Assembly (NCBI GenBank): GCA_029262995.1
Contig: JAJCYH010000026.1
Span: 124,001-188,000 of the forward strand
Direction of reading: 5' to 3'
Length of the DNA stretch: 64,000 bases
Source of the DNA: Saprospiraceae bacterium
GTDB lineage: Bacteria > Bacteroidota > Bacteroidia > Chitinophagales > Saprospiraceae
Positions within the stretch are counted from its first letter, which is position 1. Each line of letters opens with the position of its first letter. Shown piece after piece: positions 1 through 9,899 of the stretch. The notes under the pieces were generated by a model that was not told the origin of the DNA, ran no database searches, and worked only from the letters and a program-made list of their open reading frames with translations. A program made the position numbers and the translations under genes.

Positions 1-17
1 AAAAAGCAGAATAAATT

Positions 18-1202
18 ATGAGTTTAAAAAATGGCAAAATAGCAACCATACTCAACCACGATCAACACAAGGACCAATATGGCGCTGTTGTTCCTCCGAT
101 ATACCAAAATTCTTTATTCACCTTTGAATCGTGGGACGATATTGATAATGCGTTTGATGATAAAAGTGAGAACTTTATTTATTCTAGATTACTAAATCCA
201 ACGGCAAAAATTACAGAGGATAAAATAGCAAAAATTGCAGGTGGTGAAAAAGCAAAACTTTGTGCTTCTGGAATCGCAGCCATTAGCAGTGCCATCTTAC
301 ATTGTGTTTCAGCAGGAGACCATATCATTACCGTTAATAATATATATGGACCAAGCAATAATTTTATTTGTAAATATTTAAAAGATAAATTCAACATCAC
401 CAGTAGCTTTATTGATGGAACTAACATAGAGGAATTTGAGAAACATATTCATCCCAATACCAGCCTCATATACCTTGAAAGTCCTTCCTCTTTAAACTTT
501 GAATTACAAGATCTTGAGGCTGTTGCCAAAATTGCTAAAAAGCACCATATAAAAACCGTTATCGATAACACTTGGGCTTCTCCAATATTTCAAAAACCAC
601 TAACTTTAGGAATTGATATAGAAGTGCATTCTGTCTCCAAATACTTGTGTGGACATAGTGATGTCGTAGCAGGTGTTATTATATCAAACAAAAAACTACT
701 TGATGAAATATTACTTGCTGAGCATGAATTGCTTGGCGCAAAAATTGCTCCCTTCGAAGCATGGCTAATTTTACGAAGTTTAAGAACTTTAAAAATTCGA
801 ATGTTGGCGCACCAACAAACGGCCATAACTGTAGCCAATTATCTTGACAAGCATCCTAAGGTGAAAAAAGTAAACTATCCAGGACTACCTCATTTTGAAC
901 AATTTGATTTAGCCAAAAAGCAAATGAGTGGATTTAGTGGTCTGCTCAGTTTTGTATTAGATACAAAAGACATTGAAAAGATTAAACTTTTTGTAAACAA
1001 ACTAGAGCTATTTAAGCTTGGCGTCAGTTGGGGTGGTCATGATAGCCTTGTTTATGCGCCTATTATTTCTTATTTAAAAGAACTAAAACCTGAACAATTT
1101 AAGGCTATGAATATTACTGAAGGGCTGATTCGCATCTCAATAGGATTAGAAGATGCTGATGACTTGATAAATGATCTCGAAGAGGCTCTCGTTTTGATTT
1201 GA
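18..1202 (+). CDS. Cys/Met metabolism PLP-dependent enzyme (cystathionine gamma-synthase / beta-lyase type)
   Basis: A 394-aa fold-type I PLP enzyme of the Cys/Met metabolism family, which carries out transsulfuration or lyase reactions on cystathionine or related thioether and sulfhydryl amino acids. Seen: the YSRLLNPT motif near residue 55 (Tyr and Arg that contact the neighbouring subunit's PLP phosphate), DNTWASP near 183 (Asp pairing with the PLP nitrogen), and SVSKYLCGHSD with the probable Schiff-base Lys208. Length is normal for the family. The ATG lies 17 bases from the window edge, so the promoter is not visible. Which family reaction it performs cannot be decided from the sequence. 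Confidence 0.9.
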   Translation: MSLKNGKIATILNHDQHKDQYGAVVPPIYQNSLFTFESWDDIDNAFDDKSENFIYSRLLNPTAKITEDKIAKIAGGEKAKLCASGIAAISSAILHCVSAGDHIITVNNIYGPSNNFICKYLKDKFNITSSFIDGTNIEEFEKHIHPNTSLIYLESPSSLNFELQDLEAVAKIAKKHHIKTVIDNTWASPIFQKPLTLGIDIEVHSVSKYLCGHSDVVAGVIISNKKLLDEILLAEHELLGAKIAPFEAWLILRSLRTLKIRMLAHQQTAITVANYLDKHPKVKKVNYPGLPHFEQFDLAKKQMSGFSGLLSFVLDTKDIEKIKLFVNKLELFKLGVSWGGHDSLVYAPIISYLKELKPEQFKAMNITEGLIRISIGLEDADDLINDLEEALVLI

Positions 1203-1299
1203 TTCTTTGATTAGAAGGCTATACTTTCATCTTGTTGATCATTGAATATACTCATCTTCAATATATAATATCTCTTGTACGTTTTATAAAAAAAATCAA

Positions 1300-2211
1300 T
1301 TGGATTGGAATTCATCAATATCGGGATTTAAAGCTTATTTGAAATTGGAAAGATCTATGTCAAAGCATTCCATAGAAGCATATATCCGAGATACTGGAAA
1401 GCTAAAAGAATACATTGAACTCTCAGAAACCAACAAGTCTCCAATTGAAATTGATTATGATGATATTCAGGCCTTTATATTTTACCTGAACAAGCTCGGT
1501 CTAGGGGACAGAACACAAGCAAGAATTATATCTGGATTGAGAGCATTCTTTAAATATTTGTTGCTTGAAGATCTTATCAACAATGATCCTACGGAACTTA
1601 TTGAAGGACCAAAGCTGAAAAGAAAAATTCCAGATGTCTTGAGCGTTGAGGAAATAAACCAAATCTTAGATGCCATTGATTTAAGCGAAGAAACTGGGCA
1701 TAGGAACCGGGCTATGCTGGAAACATTGTATGCTTGTGGTTTGAGAGTATCAGAATTGATAAATCTCAAACTATCAAACTACTTCCCGGAAAATGAATTT
1801 TTAAAAGTAGTAGGGAAAAACAATAAAGAAAGAATTGTTCCGATCGCTAAGGATGCCATCAATCATAATGATATCTATATAAATTCAATTCGAAATAAAC
1901 TAAGCATTCCCGATCAATTTACCGACTTTGTCTATCTAAATCGGCGTGCAAAGCCCTTAAGTCGAGTGATGATATTTACTATTATTAAGAATCTTACGGT
2001 AAAAGCTGGCATCAATAAGACAGTAAGCCCTCATACATTTAGACACTCATTTGCAACACACCTGGTAGAAGGAGGAGCAAACCTCAGAGCAGTACAGGAT
2101 ATGCTGGGACATGAATCAATTCTTACTACTGAAATATATACTCACCTCGATCAACGGTATCTTAGAGATACAATTTTAAACTTTCACCCTAGAAACAATC
2201 CTCAGCAATAA
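1300..2211 (+). CDS. xerD: Tyrosine recombinase XerD
   Basis: Site-specific tyrosine recombinase of 303 aa, expected to act with XerC at dif to resolve chromosome dimers. It has an N-terminal SAM-like core-binding domain (about 1-90) and a C-terminal catalytic domain. All catalytic residues are visible: R149 (ACGLRVSEL), K173 (VVGKNNKER), H245 and R248 ([11 protein letters not shown]), H271 (MLGHES) and the nucleophile Y280 (TEIYTHL). The start appears to be TTG: there is no in-frame ATG nearby upstream, and the family begins at about this point (xxWxxxIxxFKxYLKLERS). It stands alone with no phage or integron genes beside it, which favours the housekeeping role. Confidence 0.92.
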   Translation: MDWNSSISGFKAYLKLERSMSKHSIEAYIRDTGKLKEYIELSETNKSPIEIDYDDIQAFIFYLNKLGLGDRTQARIISGLRAFFKYLLLEDLINNDPTELIEGPKLKRKIPDVLSVEEINQILDAIDLSEETGHRNRAMLETLYACGLRVSELINLKLSNYFPENEFLKVVGKNNKERIVPIAKDAINHNDIYINSIRNKLSIPDQFTDFVYLNRRAKPLSRVMIFTIIKNLTVKAGINKTVSPHTFRHSFATHLVEGGANLRAVQDMLGHESILTTEIYTHLDQRYLRDTILNFHPRNNPQQ

Positions 2212-2251
2212 AAGGACGCTGAGTAAACGTTATTTTTGTGTCCAAATATCT

Positions 2252-3868
2252 ATGAAGAAACTATTTAAATATCTATTGTTTGGCGGGACCTTTCTAATAT
2301 ATGGCTCCTGTGCACAATTTGGAACTCCTCTGGGTGGGCCCCAAGACAAAGAACCACCATACATTATTAAAGAACTTTCAGAAGAAAACTTTCAGACCAA
2401 TTTCTCAAAAAAAACATTTGAACTGCATTTCAATGAATGGATCCAGGTAAGCAATCCATTAAAAGAAGTCATTGTATCTCCTCCTACAAGTTATCCCGTA
2501 AAAGTTTCGGCTCGAGGGAAAGCCGTAAAGTTTGAGTTTTCAGAAAAAGAGTTGCTTAGGTCAGATGCTACTTACCAAATAAACTTCGGTGACGCTATTA
2601 GGGATTTTACGGAGTCTAATGTCTATAAAAATTTCGTTTTCGTCTTCTCCACTGGAAATGTCATTGATTCCCTTAGCGTTAGTGGTACAATCTATGATGC
2701 TGTTACCGATAAGCCACGTGGAGAAATTGTAGTGTGTTTGTATGAAGAATTAACCGACAGTTGCTTTTTAAAAAAACGTCCATTTTATTTTACAAAAACG
2801 GATGCTTCTGGAAAGTATAAATTGAACAACATTAAATCCGATACTTTTCAAGTATTTGCCCTGAAAGACGAAAATGTAAATTACTATTTTGACCTCACAT
2901 CAGAAGAAGGAGGATTTTACGATAAGTTATTAGTGCTTAAAGACAGCAGCCTAATCAATATCGATCTTAAGATTTTCGATGAAGAGGATTCTCCCAGATT
3001 GGTAGAACTTAAACAAGCAATGACTGGATTGATTAAGGCATTTTTCAACCCTAAGGCATCCTCCGTTAATATTGCTGCAATCGGTGACAGTTCGGTACGA
3101 CTACATCATGAATTTATAAAAGACAGTTTATATATTTGGCACAATTCAATAGCAACTGACTCTATCCTATTATCCTTTAAATATGGTAGTCAATTAGATA
3201 CAATCAAACTTAAAAAAGCAAAACAAAATATCACGACTCGTCCATTAAGGTTGGATGCAACAATAAAGAAGGCCATAAGCTTTCATCAAGACGACTCATT
3301 AAAAATACTATTCAATCGCCCTCTTGCGAATGTTGAAAGTTCCAAAATTATATTAAAAGATACAAGCAATTCTTTTAGGGTTAAACAAGCCATCGTTTCC
3401 GGCAGACACTTAATCCTTTTAGCAGATAGCTTGATGCATTCAAGGGATTATAAACTTGAAATTTTGCCACAAGGCATAAAAGATTTTTATTCAATTTTAA
3501 ATGTTGATACACTTCGAGTTGGTTTAAAAACGTATAATCCTGAAGATTTCGGAAATATTGATTTAAATATCATCAACGATCAGGACACAAATTATATCCT
3601 CCATGTAATGCTTGGAAGCTCCATAATAAAAGAAAGCTATATCCAAGACAACAAAGTTTTGCAACTTAAAAAGCTGATAAAAGGAAAGTATACCATTAGA
3701 CTTACAGAAGATATTGATAGAAATAATAAATGGACCAGTGGAAAGGTCATTAATAAAAGAATGCCTGAAAGAATTAAAGAAATATCTTTGGAGGAATTAA
3801 AGGCAGGATGGGACCTAGAATTGGACATAATAATTAAAGATATTTTTAATGGAATTGAGAGCAAGTAA
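2252..3868 (+). CDS. Ig-like (Big_5-type) domain lipoprotein
   Basis: A 538-aa lipoprotein. The signal peptide ends in a lipobox with Cys20 (LIYGSC), followed by the GGPQDKEPP segment typical of Bacteroidota proteins with an N-terminal Ig-like (Big_5) domain. That domain spans about residues 35-130 ([11 protein letters not shown]...VFVFSTG). A carboxypeptidase-regulatory-like beta domain follows at about 140-230 ([14 protein letters not shown]). The function of the family is not established; a cell-envelope role is likely. Its end overlaps the start of lptB by 20 nt, so the two are translationally coupled. A TATTTTTG element at 2231-2238 could be a -7 box, but no clear TTTG lies at the right distance upstream. 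Confidence 0.8.
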   Translation: MKKLFKYLLFGGTFLIYGSCAQFGTPLGGPQDKEPPYIIKELSEENFQTNFSKKTFELHFNEWIQVSNPLKEVIVSPPTSYPVKVSARGKAVKFEFSEKELLRSDATYQINFGDAIRDFTESNVYKNFVFVFSTGNVIDSLSVSGTIYDAVTDKPRGEIVVCLYEELTDSCFLKKRPFYFTKTDASGKYKLNNIKSDTFQVFALKDENVNYYFDLTSEEGGFYDKLLVLKDSSLINIDLKIFDEEDSPRLVELKQAMTGLIKAFFNPKASSVNIAAIGDSSVRLHHEFIKDSLYIWHNSIATDSILLSFKYGSQLDTIKLKKAKQNITTRPLRLDATIKKAISFHQDDSLKILFNRPLANVESSKIILKDTSNSFRVKQAIVSGRHLILLADSLMHSRDYKLEILPQGIKDFYSILNVDTLRVGLKTYNPEDFGNIDLNIINDQDTNYILHVMLGSSIIKESYIQDNKVLQLKKLIKGKYTIRLTEDIDRNNKWTSGKVINKRMPERIKEISLEELKAGWDLELDIIIKDIFNGIESK

Positions 3869-4607
3869 TCTTGTAAAAAACTATGGCCTTCGATGTGTTG
3901 TCCAATCTGTTGATATTCATGTCAAACAAGGTGAAATTGTTGGTTTGCTTGGTCCCAATGGTGCAGGTAAAACAACAACGTTCTATATGGTTGTTGGATT
4001 TATAAAGCCCGATGGAGGAGAGGTTTTTCTTGACGATGAGGAAATCACGCAAGCGCCAATGTATAAAAGAGCGAGAAAGGGAATTGGATATTTACCCCAA
4101 GAAGCTTCCGTCTTTAGAAAACTATCTGTTGAGGATAATATTTTGGCCATTTTAGAGATGACAGATCTCAGCAAAGAAGATCAAAAACTCAGATTAGAAG
4201 AACTCATTTCAGAGTTTGGTCTTGAAACAGTACGTAAAAACATTGGAGATTCACTATCTGGCGGTGAAAGGAGGAGAACGGAGATTGCTAGGGCATTGGC
4301 TTCATCTCCAAAGTTTATATTGCTTGATGAACCCTTTGCCGGTATTGACCCAATCGCGGTAGAAGACATCCAATCCATTGTTCAAAAACTGAAGAAGAAA
4401 AACATTGGTATCTTGATTACTGATCATAATGTTCAGGAAACACTTTCAATTACAGATCGTGCTTATTTAATGTTTGAAGGTAAAATACTTCGTGCTGGAA
4501 CAGCTCAGGAACTTGCTGATGATGAGATCGTAAGAAAGGTTTATTTAGGAAAACATTTTGAGCTAAAGAAAAAAAATATTGACCTTGATGAAGACCCCAA
4601 CAATTAG
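3849..4607 (+). CDS. lptB: LPS export ABC transporter ATP-binding protein LptB
   Basis: ATPase of the Lpt machine that extracts lipopolysaccharide from the inner membrane and drives it across the periplasm. The 252 aa carry every ABC element: Walker [11 protein letters not shown] (35-44), Q-loop Gln84 ([12 protein letters not shown], an LptB hallmark), signature LSGGERRR (136-143), Walker B ILLDE followed by [10 protein letters not shown] (157-171) and the switch His193 (ITDHNV). It starts inside the preceding lipoprotein gene and overlaps the next small lipoprotein gene, so it sits in a compact operon. The permease genes lptF and lptG are not in the window. Confidence 0.96.
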   Translation: MELRASNLVKNYGLRCVVQSVDIHVKQGEIVGLLGPNGAGKTTTFYMVVGFIKPDGGEVFLDDEEITQAPMYKRARKGIGYLPQEASVFRKLSVEDNILAILEMTDLSKEDQKLRLEELISEFGLETVRKNIGDSLSGGERRRTEIARALASSPKFILLDEPFAGIDPIAVEDIQSIVQKLKKKNIGILITDHNVQETLSITDRAYLMFEGKILRAGTAQELADDEIVRKVYLGKHFELKKKNIDLDEDPNN

Positions 4608-4842
4608 AATCATACTTTACCTTTTTATTGTTGTTTTCAGTTCTTGTGGTGAATATGAAAACCTCGAAATCGACAAGGACGCTCGTAGGGTAGCAGATTC
4701 TTTGTTTAGAGCACAAAAAGATTCTTTGGTTGTCAGGTTTGACTCCTTGTGTGTCCAAAGCCATGATTCCCTTTATCAGTATTATTTCGACTCCCTTAAG
4801 CTTGTCAAGGCAGAGAAAATAAAACACTTGCTAAACAGATGA
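4588..4842 (+). CDS. Small lipoprotein, unknown function
   Basis: An 84-aa product with a signal peptide and lipobox (VVFSSC, Cys20), then a short charged helix-rich tail with repeated DSL motifs ([22 protein letters not shown]). I recognise no family. The ATG at 4588 lies inside the end of lptB. A TTG nine bases upstream would also be in frame, but the ATG gives a normal signal-peptide length. It overlaps the next lipoprotein by an ATGA. Its position after lptB suggests an envelope role, which is inference only. Confidence 0.6.
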   Translation: MKTPTIRIILYLFIVVFSSCGEYENLEIDKDARRVADSLFRAQKDSLVVRFDSLCVQSHDSLYQYYFDSLKLVKAEKIKHLLNR

Positions 4843-5153
4843 AAAAAATTCTTTCAATAGCGGTGATTGTCTTTCTACTTTCTTGTCAAAATGAAGTTGT
4901 TGATAAACAGTCTTTGGTTAATAACTATTATCAACAAAGATTTGAAGCCCTAGCCTCTGAGAAAAAAGAAGTTTGCAAAGAAGAAATTATTAAGGAAATT
5001 CAAATTGCCATTGACTCACTTATAGACACATGGGTAAATGCAGAATTGGTTGATACTATTAATTTTCCTGGCAAACCAATTAAGCCTATAAAACCTCCTG
5101 CTATTATTAATGACTTTCAGAAGTTTAGTCTTGATTCCCTTGATATAAAATAA
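4839..5153 (+). CDS. Small lipoprotein, unknown function
   Basis: A 104-aa predicted lipoprotein with lipobox FLLSC (Cys16). The mature part is short and helical, with a proline-rich patch (GKPIKPIKPP) near residues 78-87. It is last in the lptB-linked operon, overlapping the previous gene by an ATGA, and ends 4 nt before the stop codon of the convergent dinB. No family recognised. The tight coupling and the lipobox support a real gene. Confidence 0.6.
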   Translation: MKKILSIAVIVFLLSCQNEVVDKQSLVNNYYQQRFEALASEKKEVCKEEIIKEIQIAIDSLIDTWVNAELVDTINFPGKPIKPIKPPAIINDFQKFSLDSLDIK

Positions 5154-5156
5154 AAT

Positions 5157-6344
5157 TTACTCTTCTTTAGGAGGTTTTCTTTTCCTTTCATCCATATAGG
5201 CTGCCCTGATAATTTTGTCCTGCCCAAACCGATTACGGATCCAGTCTTTTTGCTGCATTAATGATATATCTTTTACTGTATCATCGAACAGATTTATCTG
5301 ATAACTGCCATGGACCAATCCACTGAATTTTATACCAACAAGTCGTATCAGTTGTCTGCGTTCAAAAAGACTATCAAATAGCTCTGCTATATGCTGTGAC
5401 ATAACATTTTCATTTGCTGTATAGTGTATGTGTTTTTGCTTTGTGTAGGTATTAAAATCTGCGTAACGTATTTTAACTGTTACACAAGAACATAGTTTAC
5501 CTGATGCTCGTAGGTCAAAGCTCAAGTCATCAACCATTCTAAGCATTATATTTCGTATAAAGTTAATATTCAATGTATCCTCAGTAAAAGTCCTTTCTTT
5601 CGACATTGACTTTTGTTCACTATAAGGAACAATAGGTGTCGTATCAATAGCATGTGATTTTTCCCAAAGCTTTTTTCCAGACTTACCAAATTCTCTTTCA
5701 AGCAGTCGAGGAGGAATTTCGCTCAATGTTTTAATCGTCCTTACGCCCATAAAACTCAGTTTTTTATAGGTTTCTTTGCCAATGCCTGGAATTTTCTTTA
5801 CCGACAAGGGAAATAAAAAGCCCTTCTCCGTTCCTTTTACCACCTGTTTGGTCCCGTTTGGTTTCGATTCTCCTGTTCCAACTTTGGACACAAGTTTATT
5901 AACAGATAAACCAAAAGAAATAGGTAAGCCCGACTCCTTAATAATTTGTTCTCTTAAATTCAAAGACCATTTAAAACACCCGAAATGCTCATCCATTCCG
6001 CTTAGGTCCAAGTAAAACTCATCAATAGAAGCCTTTTCATATACTGGTGCATCCTCTGCAATAATTTCAGTTACCAACTTAGAATATTTTGAATAACTGT
6101 CCATGTCTCCTCTTAAAACTATCGCTTGTGGACACAGCCGTAATGCCATCTTAACCGGCATTGCAGAATGCACACCAAAGCGACGGGCCTCATAGCTACA
6201 TGATGCTACAACACCCCGGTTGCTCTTTCCTCCAATAATTATTGGCTTTCCTTTAAATTCGCTGTTTTTCAGACATTCAACAGAAACAAAAAATGAATCC
6301 AAGTCCATATGGAGTATCGCTCGATCAAATAATTTTTCACTCAT
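5157..6344 (-). CDS. dinB: DNA polymerase IV (Y-family)
   Basis: Error-prone lesion-bypass polymerase of 395 aa. Motifs: ILHMDLDSFFVSVE at the N-terminus (first metal-binding Asp), YSYEARRFGV-type finger segment (SYEARRFGVHSAMP), ASIDEFYLDLSGM (catalytic Asp-Glu), helix-hairpin-helix KKIPGIGKETYKKL, and a little-finger domain to the end. The frame is open to 6440, but the first 32 residues are hydrophobic and absent from the family. The Met at 6344, just before SEKLFDRAILHMD, is the likely start. The C-terminus ends in a basic tail and shows no obvious beta-clamp motif. Confidence 0.9.
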   Translation of the reverse strand: MSEKLFDRAILHMDLDSFFVSVECLKNSEFKGKPIIIGGKSNRGVVASCSYEARRFGVHSAMPVKMALRLCPQAIVLRGDMDSYSKYSKLVTEIIAEDAPVYEKASIDEFYLDLSGMDEHFGCFKWSLNLREQIIKESGLPISFGLSVNKLVSKVGTGESKPNGTKQVVKGTEKGFLFPLSVKKIPGIGKETYKKLSFMGVRTIKTLSEIPPRLLEREFGKSGKKLWEKSHAIDTTPIVPYSEQKSMSKERTFTEDTLNINFIRNIMLRMVDDLSFDLRASGKLCSCVTVKIRYADFNTYTKQKHIHYTANENVMSQHIAELFDSLFERRQLIRLVGIKFSGLVHGSYQINLFDDTVKDISLMQQKDWIRNRFGQDKIIRAAYMDERKRKPPKEE

Positions 6345-6515
6345 TGATGAATTATTCGTCCATATTTTGTCGATATTTTCGGCAAGATACATCATTTGGG
6401 CTATTACAACAATCAAAAATTCAAGAAAAATGTTATCCAATACCCTTGAATCAAACCATTAAAATTTATTATCTTCTACAATTAAACTTTCTAAGATTAT
6501 TAATATCAAATACAG

Positions 6516-7829
6516 ATGAAGAATAGCATACTCCCAGTAGTGATCTTATTTTTCTTTTCACAGATTAAAACCCAGGATGGATTTTACTTTCCTCCAAAGG
6601 ATTCGGATAATTGGGAAACCCAAAGCATAGAAGATGCAGGATGGTGTCCTGATCAGATGGATGCCTTAATGCAGGAATTAGAGGACAATCAAACCAAAGC
6701 ATTTATTGTATTAAAGTCAGGGAAAATAGTTATTGAAGAATATTTTGATGGCTTTAAACAAGACAGCTCTTGGATATGGTTTTCTGCTGGTAAGTCACTT
6801 ACTGCATTTTTAACGGGATTAGCACAAGAACAGGGCCTTCTAAATATTGAAGACGCAACAAGCAACTATCTCGGTTCTTCCTGGTCTTCACTGGAGGGGG
6901 AAAATGAAAATATGATCACCATCAGAAATCAACTTAGCATGACTACAGGCTTAGACTACAACGTTGATGATCCCTTTTGTACAGATGCTGAATGCCTACA
7001 GTTTTTAAACACTCCTAATGAGCATTGGTACTATCATAATGCACCTTATTCATTACTTCGGGATGTTCTTGAAAATGCTACAGGAAGAAATATAAGTGTA
7101 TATACTTTTTTAGAACTCCATCAAAAAACAGGGATGGATGGCCTATGGCTACCAAGTGGCTTTAATAACTTTTTCATAAGTACGGCTAGGTCAATGGCAC
7201 GCTTTGGTCTCCTAATGCTCAATAACGGGGATTGGGGTGAAACGACAATAATGAATGATAAGAACTATTTGCAAGAAATGACAACGAGTTCTCAAAGTCT
7301 AAACCCTGCCTATGGATTACTCTGGTGGTTAAACGGCAAAACAAACCATAAGTTACCTGGCTCAGACTTGGTCTATAACGGTCCACTTGATAATCACGCA
7401 CCTTCCGACATGTATTGTGCAGTTGGAGCAAGCGGCCAAATTTTATGTATAATTCCAAGTCAGGAAATCGTTATGGTAAGAATGGGAAGTTCCAATTTAA
7501 CAGGCCTTGTCCCAATAGATTTATTAAATAAAATCAGTGAAAAATTTCAATCACTAATCTGTAATACCAGCAGTATAGTAAATATTAAAGCTGAAGAAAA
7601 AAGCGTTGATATTTATCCAAATCCCATTAACGGCAATGAATTAAATGTTTATATAAAGCATACAAGGAATGTTAGACTTGAGGTATTTAATCATCAGTCC
7701 AAAAGATTGTTAATCATTAATAATTATAATTCTGGTAGGATAGCATTTGATTTTCCTAAAGGCATTTACTATATAAAACTTAAAGATAAAAGCGGCTGGA
7801 GTAGCGTGCAAAAAATTGTGAAAATATAA
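6516..7829 (+). CDS. Secreted serine hydrolase (beta-lactamase class C / PBP family) with T9SS sorting domain
   Basis: A 437-aa exported hydrolase of the class C beta-lactamase or D-Ala-D-Ala carboxypeptidase fold. Seen: signal peptide (about 1-20), nucleophile motif SAGK at 90-93, and Y173-H-N175 as the YxN motif. GAVGASGQ-type sequence near residue 310 may serve as the third motif. From about 365 there is a type A T9SS C-terminal domain (DIYPNPINGNELNV ... KGIYYIKLKDKSG ... KIVKI). It should therefore be exported across the outer membrane by the type IX system. Its substrate is unknown. It is divergent from dinB. Confidence 0.85.
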   Translation: MKNSILPVVILFFFSQIKTQDGFYFPPKDSDNWETQSIEDAGWCPDQMDALMQELEDNQTKAFIVLKSGKIVIEEYFDGFKQDSSWIWFSAGKSLTAFLTGLAQEQGLLNIEDATSNYLGSSWSSLEGENENMITIRNQLSMTTGLDYNVDDPFCTDAECLQFLNTPNEHWYYHNAPYSLLRDVLENATGRNISVYTFLELHQKTGMDGLWLPSGFNNFFISTARSMARFGLLMLNNGDWGETTIMNDKNYLQEMTTSSQSLNPAYGLLWWLNGKTNHKLPGSDLVYNGPLDNHAPSDMYCAVGASGQILCIIPSQEIVMVRMGSSNLTGLVPIDLLNKISEKFQSLICNTSSIVNIKAEEKSVDIYPNPINGNELNVYIKHTRNVRLEVFNHQSKRLLIINNYNSGRIAFDFPKGIYYIKLKDKSGWSSVQKIVKI

Positions 7830-7843
7830 TTAAAATATTTACG

Positions 7844-8635
7844 ATGAAAAGGACAAGGTCAGCAACCCACCCTGTTTATAGTATTGAATTTTGCCTAGAT
7901 TATACTGAAAAGATTTATAAAAACTACGGTGCTCAATATTATGCTTCCAGAGAAGATTTAGCAACAATCTTCAATCAGAGTTCGGCAGCACAACAACAAA
8001 AGATAAGTTCCTGCGTGCAATATGGTATGCTTGAACTTAAATCTGGTGATGGTTATAGAGTAAGTGATTTATTTACAAAGTATTATAGACCATCTACTTC
8101 TGATATTGAAATAGGTAGAAGAGAATCTTTATTAGAAATGTTTAAGAATCCCACAGTCTACCAATCAATAGTTGAAATGTTTGATGGAAACATCTTACCT
8201 GCCGAAAGACCTTTGTCTAACATTTTATTCCAACTATAGGGTATTTCAGAAAGAGCATGTGAAAATGCGGCTTCTGTTATATATGATAATTATAGATTTT
8301 TAAATATCCTAACTGATGACAATAGCTTGTCCATCAGACTACTAAATGAGCATGCAGGTGATTCTAGCGAAATATTAGATAATGATATAATCGAAGAAGA
8401 TAGCATTTTGGAGTATGGCACAAGTTTTCCTATTATTCAATTTAATAAAAACGATAATCCCGAAGAAGAAAATTTGAATAATGGCAATCATGCAAACCAT
8501 GTAGGTCGTATTCCTTTCAATATTCCATTAAAAGGGAGAAGAATTGCATAAATCATAATACCAGAGGACACTAAAAGTAGTGACTTTGATACTATATTAA
8601 ACTGGGTTAGATTAATGAAAGAATCATTTGATTAA
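7844..8635 (+). pseudogene. Gene broken by two in-frame stops (DUF5343-like hypothetical)
   Basis: One reading frame runs from the ATG at 7844 to the TAA at 8633-8635 (about 263 codons) but is interrupted by TAG at 8237-8239 and TAA at 8549-8551. There is no frame change. Coding-like sequence continues on both sides of each stop (SNILFQL / GISERACENAASV, then GRRIA / IIIPEDTKSSDFDTILNWV). The layout of N-terminal winged-helix-like sequence and a terminal IIIPEDxxxxDxxxxLNWV tail resembles DUF5343-type proteins, but that assignment is weak. It begins 14 nt after the serine hydrolase gene and marks the left edge of the accessory island. Confidence 0.65.
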
Positions 8636-8725
8636 AATAAAAAAGCCACCTTTTGAGTCGCTCTTAGATTTTTATTACATTAAAATACTGGACAAAAGTA
8701 GCAGTATTCTAAAATCCAACTATAG

Positions 8726-8824
8726 GGTTCATAACGGTCATGCCTCATTAGCTTTCAATTATGAACCACGCAGGTATATCGCCTCGACTTAAAACCTCTC
8801 ATTAGGGGAATAGGTCGGGGTTTT
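8726..8824 (+). ncRNA. Candidate small RNA: 5' hairpin plus intrinsic terminator
   Basis: In a stretch without genes, a perfect 9-bp inverted repeat (GGTTCATAA 8726-8734 / TTATGAACC 8759-8767) is followed by a second strong hairpin that ends in TTTT. A hairpin followed by a terminator is a common small-RNA layout. No good promoter box was found just upstream, and no known RNA family is recognised. It may instead be a relic of a mobile-element end. Confidence 0.3.
8782..8824 (+). terminator. Intrinsic terminator-like hairpin
   Basis: CCTCGAC (8782-8788) pairs with GTCGGGG (8814-8820), with one T-G wobble. Inside it CCTC (8795-8798) pairs with GGGG (8805-8808) around the loop TCATTA. TTTT follows directly. 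The orientation suits plus-strand transcripts, either from the broken gene upstream or from a short RNA. Confidence 0.5.
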
Positions 8825-8830
8825 ATCATA

Positions 8831-8880
8831 TATGGGTATTAATAATTTTGGTGTTATGCAAAATTATTAAGCGATAACCC
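8831..8880. repeat. Inverted repeat resembling two facing mobile-element ends
   Basis: A perfect 10-bp inverted repeat AATAATTTTG / CAAAATTATT with an 8-nt loop is flanked by GGGTATT on the left and AAGCGATAACCC on the right. Read inward, both sides begin GGGT and then reach AATAATTTTG. It lies about 80 bp before the broken transposase. It could be IS end sequence, but no matching copy was found downstream of the transposase. Confidence 0.35.
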
Positions 8881-8961
8881 TATAATTTTTATCTTAAAAT
8901 AGTAAGTTAATACGTGCATTTTAGTAAGTATATACTTGTCTTTAGTGTATAATTACAGAAA

Positions 8962-9899
8962 ATGTGTAAGACTAAACAAATTAGAGATTTTGACAGCTTT
9001 TATGAATTGGTATCATACTATGACACAGAGGAAAAGTGTCAAGAACATTTGGCTACGTTACGATGGAACGGAGAGCCACAATGTCCTTATTGCCAATCTA
9101 AAAAAGTTAATTCTTAAAAGGAAACACAAAGCGATATAAGTGTTACGGATGCAGAAAGCAGTTTGGTGTAAGAGTAGGTACAATATTTCACGACTCTAAA
9201 CTTTCATTTAGAAAATGGTTCTTTGCTATCCTCTTATTTAGCGTACATAAAAAAGGTGTTAGTTCTCACCAACTATCAAGAGACTTTAAAATCACTCAAA
9301 TAACTGCTTGGTTCGTACTTCATAGAATTAGAGAAATTTACAAAGCAGAAAAACCAATATTTGTAAATCCAGTAGAAATTGACGAGACATATATCGGAGG
9401 TAAGGAAAAGAATAAACAATCAATAGAAAAACTCAAAATAATCAAGGTAGAAGTACAAAGACCAAAACACCAGTAATTAGAATCTTAGAAAGAGACGGTA
9501 AAGTATATGCACTTCCAGTATCAAGAACAGATAGTACAACGATTAAAAGTTTAGTTAGCGAAACCGTTGCAAACTGGTAATACAATCTTCACCGACCAAT
9601 ACAGACCTTATAATACACTTAATTCAAGTTGGGATAGACAAGTAGTTCAACACTCCGCAGGTGAATACGTAAGAGGCGATGTACATACAAATAACATTGA
9701 AAACTTTTGGTCTCACTTTAAGAGAGGTGTTTTCGGAATCTATCACCAAGTATCTGACAAGCATTTAGCTTCTTACGTGAACGAATTTTCATATAGATAT
9801 AATGGTAGAACTTTAACCAATGGTTCAAGATTTGATTTAACTTTGGCTAACTCACAAAAAAGATTGACATATAATGACCTTATCAAAAAAGGAAATTGA
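8962..9899 (+). pseudogene. ISXO2-like (IS1595 family) transposase, broken by three frameshifts
   Basis: Three-frame translation rebuilds one DDE transposase. It starts with an N-terminal zinc ribbon (CPYC ... CYGC, about 9082-9155), then IDETYIGGK (first catalytic Asp, about 9375), TDQYRPYN (second Asp, about 9590) and HTNNIENFWSHFKR (last acidic residue, about 9690). The frame changes near 9115 (stop TAA), between about 9415 and 9445, and near 9575 (stop TGG-TAA). The element is therefore dead. The terminal inverted repeats are not clear. It is the only mobile-element gene beside the dinD pair and suggests how the island arrived. Confidence 0.85.

Noticed and set aside
2201-2223. Terminator for xerD (CTCAGC / GCTGAG)
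   Set aside because: Only 6 bp with an 11-nt loop spanning the stop codon, and no T-run follows.
4450-4827. 125-aa minus-strand open frame
   Set aside because: Opposite to lptB and the small lipoprotein, with no family resemblance; shadow of the plus-strand genes.
7844-8635. Stop-codon readthrough or recoding
   Set aside because: Two different stops, TAG and TAA, with no recoding structure, and the other genes here use both as normal ends; decay is simpler.
8936-9139. 67-aa plus-strand open frame at the start of the transposase
   Set aside because: It is in a different frame from the zinc-ribbon coding sequence, which explains the region better.
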